From: JAAXIE01 sp965263155
GTDB taxonomy: Bacteria; Chloroflexota; Dehalococcoidia; Lucifugimonadales; JAAXIE01
Assembly: GCA_965263155.1 (NCBI GenBank)
Contig: OZ253586.1
Coordinates: forward strand, 620,001 to 684,000
Length of the DNA stretch: 64,000 bases
Direction of reading: 5' to 3'
Shown here: positions 59,778 through 64,000 of the stretch, one piece after another
How positions within the stretch are numbered: the first letter of the stretch is position 1
Layout of the letters: each line of letters begins with the position of its first letter
The notes under the pieces: generated by a model
What the model was told of the DNA's origin: nothing
The model's database searches: none
What the model saw: only the letters and a program-made list of their open reading frames with translations
Made by a program: the position numbers and the translations under genes

Positions 59778-61403
59778 CTAGCGTGGGTGCACTTGGCGTC
59801 CGCCGATGACGGTGCGTTTCACATCCATTGAACGCACCTGCTCTGGCGTCGAGGCCAAAGGGTCGCGGTCGAGGCAGATGAAGTCGGCTGCCTTGCCCTC
59901 TGCCAGCGAGCCTAGGTAGTCCTGCTGCCCTTGAACCGTGGCCGAGCCTACCGTATAGGCCTTGAGGGCCTCGGCTATGGAGATGCGGTGTTGTGGGCCC
60001 AGAACTCCGGCGACCTCGGTGTCGCGGGTGGCGAAGCCGTAGACGTTGAGCCATGGGTCGTAGTTGGTGACCGGAGAGTCGGTCCCAGCCCCTGTCACCG
60101 TGCCCGAATCGAGCCACGCGCGGGAGGGGGTGCAGTCGGCGGCCCGCTGGTCGCCCCAATAGGTCACCATGTTGCCTGCCAAGCTGTAGACCAAGGCGTG
60201 TTGCAGAGTAACGGCAACGCCGAGGTCACGGGTCCGCTCGATAGCTCCCGGCACCGGGGAGAAGGCATGCTCCAAGGCATGGCCTCGGCTGCCCACGGAC
60301 ATCTCCACGTCCACCTGCTCAAAGGCGTCAAGAACCATGTCCATGGAGGCGTCGCCAGCTACGTGAACGCCAATCTTCCAGCCCATCCCGTGAGCCCCAT
60401 GCAGCAGTGCCTTGAGGTTGTCGGTGGTAGTGAAGGGGATGCCGCGGAAGTCGGGATTGTTGGCGTAAGGGTGGTGTAGGTAGGCAGCCTCCACGCCGCC
60501 GTCCATCACAATTTTCAGGCCCCAGATGTCCAGCCATTCGCTGCCGAACCCGCTGATGGGAGCTAGACCATCGACCCACTGCCGCTGCTCTTCAGGTGAA
60601 ACGCTCATGTCGACACGCCACATCAGGCTGACTCTAATGGACTGCTCTTGGGGTATCACCGACTGGAAGTCACGGATGTCGTTGGCCAGCAGCCCGGGCT
60701 CTCTGACCCCCGTGATGCCTACCCGGTTGTAGGCCGCGATGCCCGCACGAATAGAGTCCTGTCTCTGCTGGGCCGAGGGCTGGGGCAGTTGACGTGTCAG
60801 GGTAGCGAAGGCGGGGCGTTCCAGCAGCATGCCGGTGAGACGACCTGAGGCATCGCGGAAGTACTCGCCACCGGGAGGGTCCTCGCTGATGTGGGCGATG
60901 CCCGCCCGTTGTAGGCCGAGGCTGTTGGTGACCACAACATGGCCGCCACGGGGCATGTAAATCGGGTTGTTGGGAGCAACTTGATCAAGCTCTTCGGCGG
61001 TGGGCATGCGCTTTTCGGCGAGCTTGGTCTCGTGCCAACGGCTGGAACAGACCATCCACTCGCCCCTCGGCATCTCGCGGGCCTGCTCTCCTACGGTCTC
61101 GAGCAGTTCGCCAATGGACCGGACGTCCGCCAATTGCAGCGAGTCCCAACCCAGCGTGGTGCGCAGAAAGTGGTTGTGGCAGTCGATCAGGCCGGGCATC
61201 ACCACGGCGCCCTCAAGGTCGACCACTGTGGCTCCGGGGGCCATCTGCCGCATTGAAGCGTCGGCACCCAAGCCCACTATGCGACCATTGCGAACGGCCA
61301 TGGCAGTCAGACCGTGCTCGAGGCGTGGCTCGCCTTCCATGGTGATCATGCCACCGGCGTTGACGTAGGCCGTGTCGGGCCCCAGCGATTGTATGCGCAG
61401 CAT
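59778..61403 (-). CDS. Amidohydrolase family 3 protein (YtcJ-like)
   Basis: Metal-dependent hydrolase of about 541 residues. VVMPGLIDCHNHFLR carries the HxH ligands, KIGVHVAGDASMD a further His, and TGAGTDSPVTNYDPWLNVYG the Asp. YtcJ relatives hydrolyse formamides and similar compounds, but substrates vary widely. ATG 61403 follows GGGGTGGGGG; GTG 61412 is an alternative. It lies 127 nt upstream of the ACMSD-like gene and may share its transcript. Confidence 0.87.
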   Translation of the reverse strand: MLRIQSLGPDTAYVNAGGMITMEGEPRLEHGLTAMAVRNGRIVGLGADASMRQMAPGATVVDLEGAVVMPGLIDCHNHFLRTTLGWDSLQLADVRSIGELLETVGEQAREMPRGEWMVCSSRWHETKLAEKRMPTAEELDQVAPNNPIYMPRGGHVVVTNSLGLQRAGIAHISEDPPGGEYFRDASGRLTGMLLERPAFATLTRQLPQPSAQQRQDSIRAGIAAYNRVGITGVREPGLLANDIRDFQSVIPQEQSIRVSLMWRVDMSVSPEEQRQWVDGLAPISGFGSEWLDIWGLKIVMDGGVEAAYLHHPYANNPDFRGIPFTTTDNLKALLHGAHGMGWKIGVHVAGDASMDMVLDAFEQVDVEMSVGSRGHALEHAFSPVPGAIERTRDLGVAVTLQHALVYSLAGNMVTYWGDQRAADCTPSRAWLDSGTVTGAGTDSPVTNYDPWLNVYGFATRDTEVAGVLGPQHRISIAEALKAYTVGSATVQGQQDYLGSLAEGKAADFICLDRDPLASTPEQVRSMDVKRTVIGGRQVHPR

Positions 61404-61516
61404 TTCCCCCACCCCGACTCAGTGTCGGGGGCAGTCTACCACCCTTTGCTCGAAGCTGGGGTTTCCTGAATCGGATATTGGGGGCTGTCGTTGTGTGCAG
61501 AGTTGTCTGTAATTAT

Positions 61517-61610
61517 TGTGCATTTTGTGGCCGTTTTGTAGCTGGCATTGCAGGCCGTTCGTATCTGCGAAAAAAGTTTTTGTATCTGTAACCCCTGCAA
61601 TTCGTGCAAC
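61517..61610 (-). repeat. AT-rich dispersed repeat, copy E
   Basis: The minus strand has GTTGCACGAATTGCAG, two CAGATAC words 21 nt apart flanking an A-run and T-run, CCAGCTAC, and GGCCACAAAATGCACA. It aligns end to end with copy C at 30378-30472. Confidence 0.6.
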
Positions 61611-61768
61611 GGTTGTAGCTGAGTCAGCTATGGCAGGCTCTGTCATTGGGAGTTGTCTTCGTTTCCTTTCGTTTTCATGGTAGAGGGCGAGACGTTTTCA
61701 TTGTTGAGGCGGGCGCACGAACTGCCTCAAGGCTTTGGCCCTACCCAAGAAGCAGCCTTGGGAAAGAT

Positions 61769-61804
61769 AAGCTGGGGACGCCCTTAAGGGTCAGTCCCCA
61801 GCTT
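61769..61804. repeat. Long perfect hairpin
   Basis: AAGCTGGGGAC and GTCCCCAGCTT form an 11-bp perfect stem around a 14-nt loop that itself contains CCCTTAAGGG. There is no T-run, so it is not a standard intrinsic terminator. It lies between convergently and divergently unrelated genes. Confidence 0.65.
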
Positions 61805-61827
61805 GGATTGAGGTCAGGGGACAGACC

Positions 61828-61851
61828 CTTGTCAACGGGCTGATGTCAGGG
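61828..61851 (-). repeat. CCCGTTGAC repeat, copy 4
   Basis: The minus strand reads CTGACATCAGCCCGTTGAC then AAGG, identical in its first 18 bases to the copy at 47939. Confidence 0.6.
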
Positions 61852-61906
61852 CGCTTGGGCACGGCCCAAGATGGACACCCTGTTTGTGGGCCAGTCGAGA
61901 TGTACC

Positions 61907-62809
61907 CTACAACTGCCCAGCGCTGTTGGCGCCTGCGATGACCATGGCCACGCCACCCACGCTCAGGAGAGTGCCGAAGGCCAAGCCCCAGTTAACGGCC
62001 TCGATTCTTTGCAGAAAGACGTGGGAGAGGCCTAGAACGATGAGGGGTGTCGCCGAATAGATAGGGCTGACGACGGTCACCGGAGCTTGGCTTAGCGCAT
62101 AGAATACGCAGATGTTGGCTAGGGATTGGGATGCGCCCGCCAGAACGCAGAGCCATAGGCCTCTCTTCGAAGGCTGCTGGATGCTGCGGGACAGCACGGG
62201 GAAGCTCATCAGCGACAGCATGGTGGCACCCATCAGGAACCCGAAGCAGGACGCGAGTAGGGGCGTGGCGATGTCGGACACGACGTACCGGCTGATCACC
62301 TCCCTACCCCCGAAGCTGATGGCAGCGGCTACAGACAGCAGGAAGCCCAGCCTGTTGGTCACCGCGGCCCGGCTGCCCTCCCCGGTGCCTCCAATGATTA
62401 CCAGCACCAAGCCCAGAACGATGACTGGTGTGCCTAGGACTATTAGCAGGGTGGGCCGCTCGCCAAGGAAGGCAATGGCCAGTCCCATCGCAAAGATGGG
62501 GCGCAGCGAGTCGATAGGCGCAGTGCGAGCGGCGCCGATCATGCTGATGGAGGTGTAGTTGAGGAGCCTCCCCAATGGGTAGCCCATCACCGCCAGCACG
62601 AAGAACCAAGCAAAGGCTATGGCTGGCAGGTCCTTCATCTCAGCGAAGTCGAAAATGAGGGCTAGGGTGGTGGAGACCACCGCGCCCGTGCCCACGGCAA
62701 GGGTGGTCGCCACGGGCGAAGACACATGCTGCGTACCCACCCGGATGAGAACGGAGCCCGTTCCAAACCCTACGGAAGCGGCAAGTGCGAACGCTATGGC
62801 TAACAGCAA
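61907..62809 (-). CDS. EamA / DMT-family transporter
   Basis: A 300-residue membrane protein with ten predicted helices in two EamA repeats of five. Repeat one covers about 1-140 and repeat two about 155-295. The second ends with VSPIYSATPLIVLGLSHVFLQ, typical of drug/metabolite exporters. Substrate is unknown. The gene stands alone on the minus strand, divergent from the FAD oxidoreductase. Confidence 0.87.
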   Translation of the reverse strand: MLLAIAFALAASVGFGTGSVLIRVGTQHVSSPVATTLAVGTGAVVSTTLALIFDFAEMKDLPAIAFAWFFVLAVMGYPLGRLLNYTSISMIGAARTAPIDSLRPIFAMGLAIAFLGERPTLLIVLGTPVIVLGLVLVIIGGTGEGSRAAVTNRLGFLLSVAAAISFGGREVISRYVVSDIATPLLASCFGFLMGATMLSLMSFPVLSRSIQQPSKRGLWLCVLAGASQSLANICVFYALSQAPVTVVSPIYSATPLIVLGLSHVFLQRIEAVNWGLAFGTLLSVGGVAMVIAGANSAGQL

Positions 62810-62964
62810 GTAGTAACCCCAGACCTAGGGGGCTCAGACCTTGGGAAGTGTGGGTTGGCCGACTCTATCTTCGTGGCTGCTGTTGAGATACACACCGTCA
62901 TGAGGAAGCTATATCTTACCCGATAGAGTCAAGAGAGGCCTCCAAGACAGGCCAGCGGTCCTGA

Positions 62965-62970
62965 TATACT
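62965..62970 (+). promoter_or_regulatory. Possible -10 box for the FAD oxidoreductase
   Basis: TATACT lies 24 nt before the GTG at 62994. GAGGCG follows as ribosome site. No convincing -35. Confidence 0.35.
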
Positions 62971-62993
62971 CACCTATCGAATCGAGGCGACCT

Positions 62994-64000
62994 GTGGAAG
63001 CTGAAGTCTTGATAATCGGGGGCGGAATTGTCGGTGCTTCCACCGCTTTCGCCCTAGCCCAACACGGCCGAAGGGTCGTGTTGCTGGAGCGAGGGGATAT
63101 CGCATCTGAAGCGTCGGGTGTGAATGCGGGTCACATCGGAGCGTTGGGGTGGGGGGATGCCCCCGTCTTGGAGTCGCACCTTACCATGGGTAGCCTCGAC
63201 ATGTTCAAGAGTCTCCAACTGGACATGGGGTACGACATCGAGTTCCGCCAGTGTGGAGGCTTGGAGGCGGCGCAGACCGACGCTCAGATGCATTATGCCC
63301 AGAAGAGAGTCCGCATCCTGACAGACCAAGGATACACTGTGGAACTCCTTGGCCCTAGGCAGGCGGCATCCATCGAACCCGCGGTAAACCCGATGCTGCC
63401 CGGCTTCATCTACGCGCCTCTGAGGGGCAAGGCCAACCCGGTGCTGGCAACCTGCGCTTTGGCCCATGCCGCCGAGCAGCAGGGCGCTCGCATCTTCACC
63501 GGTCATGGCGTCACCGCCATCGGCTACGACGGCCGGTCCTACACTGTCGAAACGGGGCATGGAGAGTTCGTTGCAGAAAGGCTGGTCATAGCAACTGGGG
63601 CGTGGAGTGCCCCAATAGGGCGGATGCTGGGGTTGCGCGTGCCAATCGTGCCGGTGCGAGGCCAGATGTGGGCTACAGCGCCCATGGCTCCTGCTATGTT
63701 CCACGCATTATCCTCTGCCGAGTCATACCAATACTGGAGCGAGTGCCCTGCGAGCGGGGGGGCGTTGCCCCCGAACCTCACCCACGACGGAGGCCTGCGC
63801 ATCACGAGGCATCTCTACGGCAGCCAGACACGCAGCGGAGCGATTGCCTTTGGCGGCGACAGGCAGGTGGTGGATAGCACTGGCGCTACTAGCCGGGAGG
63901 GCGTGGGCCTGGCTGCCGAGGGGCCGGACGTCGAGGGGATTGAGGCGAACCGAGGCCACGCCGCCGAGGTTGTACCGATGCTGGCGCAGGTCCCCATCGA
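62994..64000 (+). CDS. FAD-dependent oxidoreductase, DadA / glycine oxidase type (truncated by window end)
   Basis: D-amino-acid or glycine/sarcosine oxidase-like flavoprotein; 335 residues are visible before the right edge. The dinucleotide motif is EVLIIGGGIVGASTAFALAQ at the N-terminus, followed by the Glu of LLERG and SGVNAGHIG. RLVIATGAWSAPIGRMLGLRVP and VPVRGQMWAT are DAO-family signatures. It starts at GTG 62994 with GAGGCG 9 nt upstream. The end and exact substrate cannot be seen. Confidence 0.88.
   Translation, partial: MEAEVLIIGGGIVGASTAFALAQHGRRVVLLERGDIASEASGVNAGHIGALGWGDAPVLESHLTMGSLDMFKSLQLDMGYDIEFRQCGGLEAAQTDAQMHYAQKRVRILTDQGYTVELLGPRQAASIEPAVNPMLPGFIYAPLRGKANPVLATCALAHAAEQQGARIFTGHGVTAIGYDGRSYTVETGHGEFVAERLVIATGAWSAPIGRMLGLRVPIVPVRGQMWATAPMAPAMFHALSSAESYQYWSECPASGGALPPNLTHDGGLRITRHLYGSQTRSGAIAFGGDRQVVDSTGATSREGVGLAAEGPDVEGIEANRGHAAEVVPMLAQVPI

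Larger units (their letters stand above)
61413..61906. other. Repeat-containing gap between amidohydrolase and EamA genes
   Basis: No gene is seen in these 494 nt. They contain AT-rich repeat copy E (61517-61610), a strong hairpin (61769-61804) and a CCCGTTGAC repeat (61828-61851). Confidence 0.6.

Overview
The window looks like a GC-rich chromosome of an aerobic heterotrophic Chloroflexota bacterium, most likely near Dehalococcoidia/SAR202. This is inferred, not proven: it rests on the CysS catalytic motif variant, proline/threonine-rich lipoprotein linkers, a fused AccD-AccA, Rnj-FtsK adjacency and the mix of genes. No tRNA, rRNA, CRISPR array, phage gene or intact transposase was recognised.

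Layout. 1-9229: hemC (cut by the left edge), gatB-secG-SAM hydrolase, E1 alpha/beta of a 2-oxoacid dehydrogenase, a GlcD-like oxidase, then cysS and ispF. 9230-10000 is a repeat-filled gap that splits ispF from ispD. 10001-18160: ispD, a PIN/TRAM protein, a cupin, a scramblase-like protein, a 3-hydroxyisobutyrate dehydrogenase relative, an ABC exporter, and moeA with a coupled unknown gene. 18494-24522: pheS-pheT, then a PAS-GAF histidine kinase with its receiver protein. 24831-33887: rpsP-KH-rimM, a lipoprotein protease interrupted by a stop codon, yebC-ruvC-ruvA, uvrB, a DUF59 protein and an Mrp ATPase. 34022-43710: a decayed Uma2 gene, then a long minus-strand cluster read as DUF177-rpmF-fabD-nusB-acpP-udg-rnj-ftsK-accDA. 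43826-47637: a methylmalonyl-CoA module (mutase large subunit, acyl-CoA dehydrogenase, epimerase, B12 subunit). 48832-49969: infC-rpmI-rplT. 50877-58555: a complete caa3 cytochrome oxidase locus with heme A synthesis and copper assembly. 58625-64000: two amidohydrolases, an EamA transporter and a truncated FAD oxidoreductase.

Together the genes give aerobic respiration, propionate-type acyl-CoA breakdown, fatty acid synthesis, DNA repair and translation. Most of it is housekeeping.

The unusual material lies in gene boundaries and gaps. The infC frame runs 140 nt into rpmI and gains an acidic tail. Three genes (infC, acpP, fabD) have their best ribosome-binding site in front of a codon other than ATG, GTG or TTG. 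A secreted protease has a single in-frame stop next to its catalytic histidine. The long gaps are built from several dispersed repeat families, one with a 7-mer repeated at exactly 21 nt, and these are the best candidates for undescribed elements.
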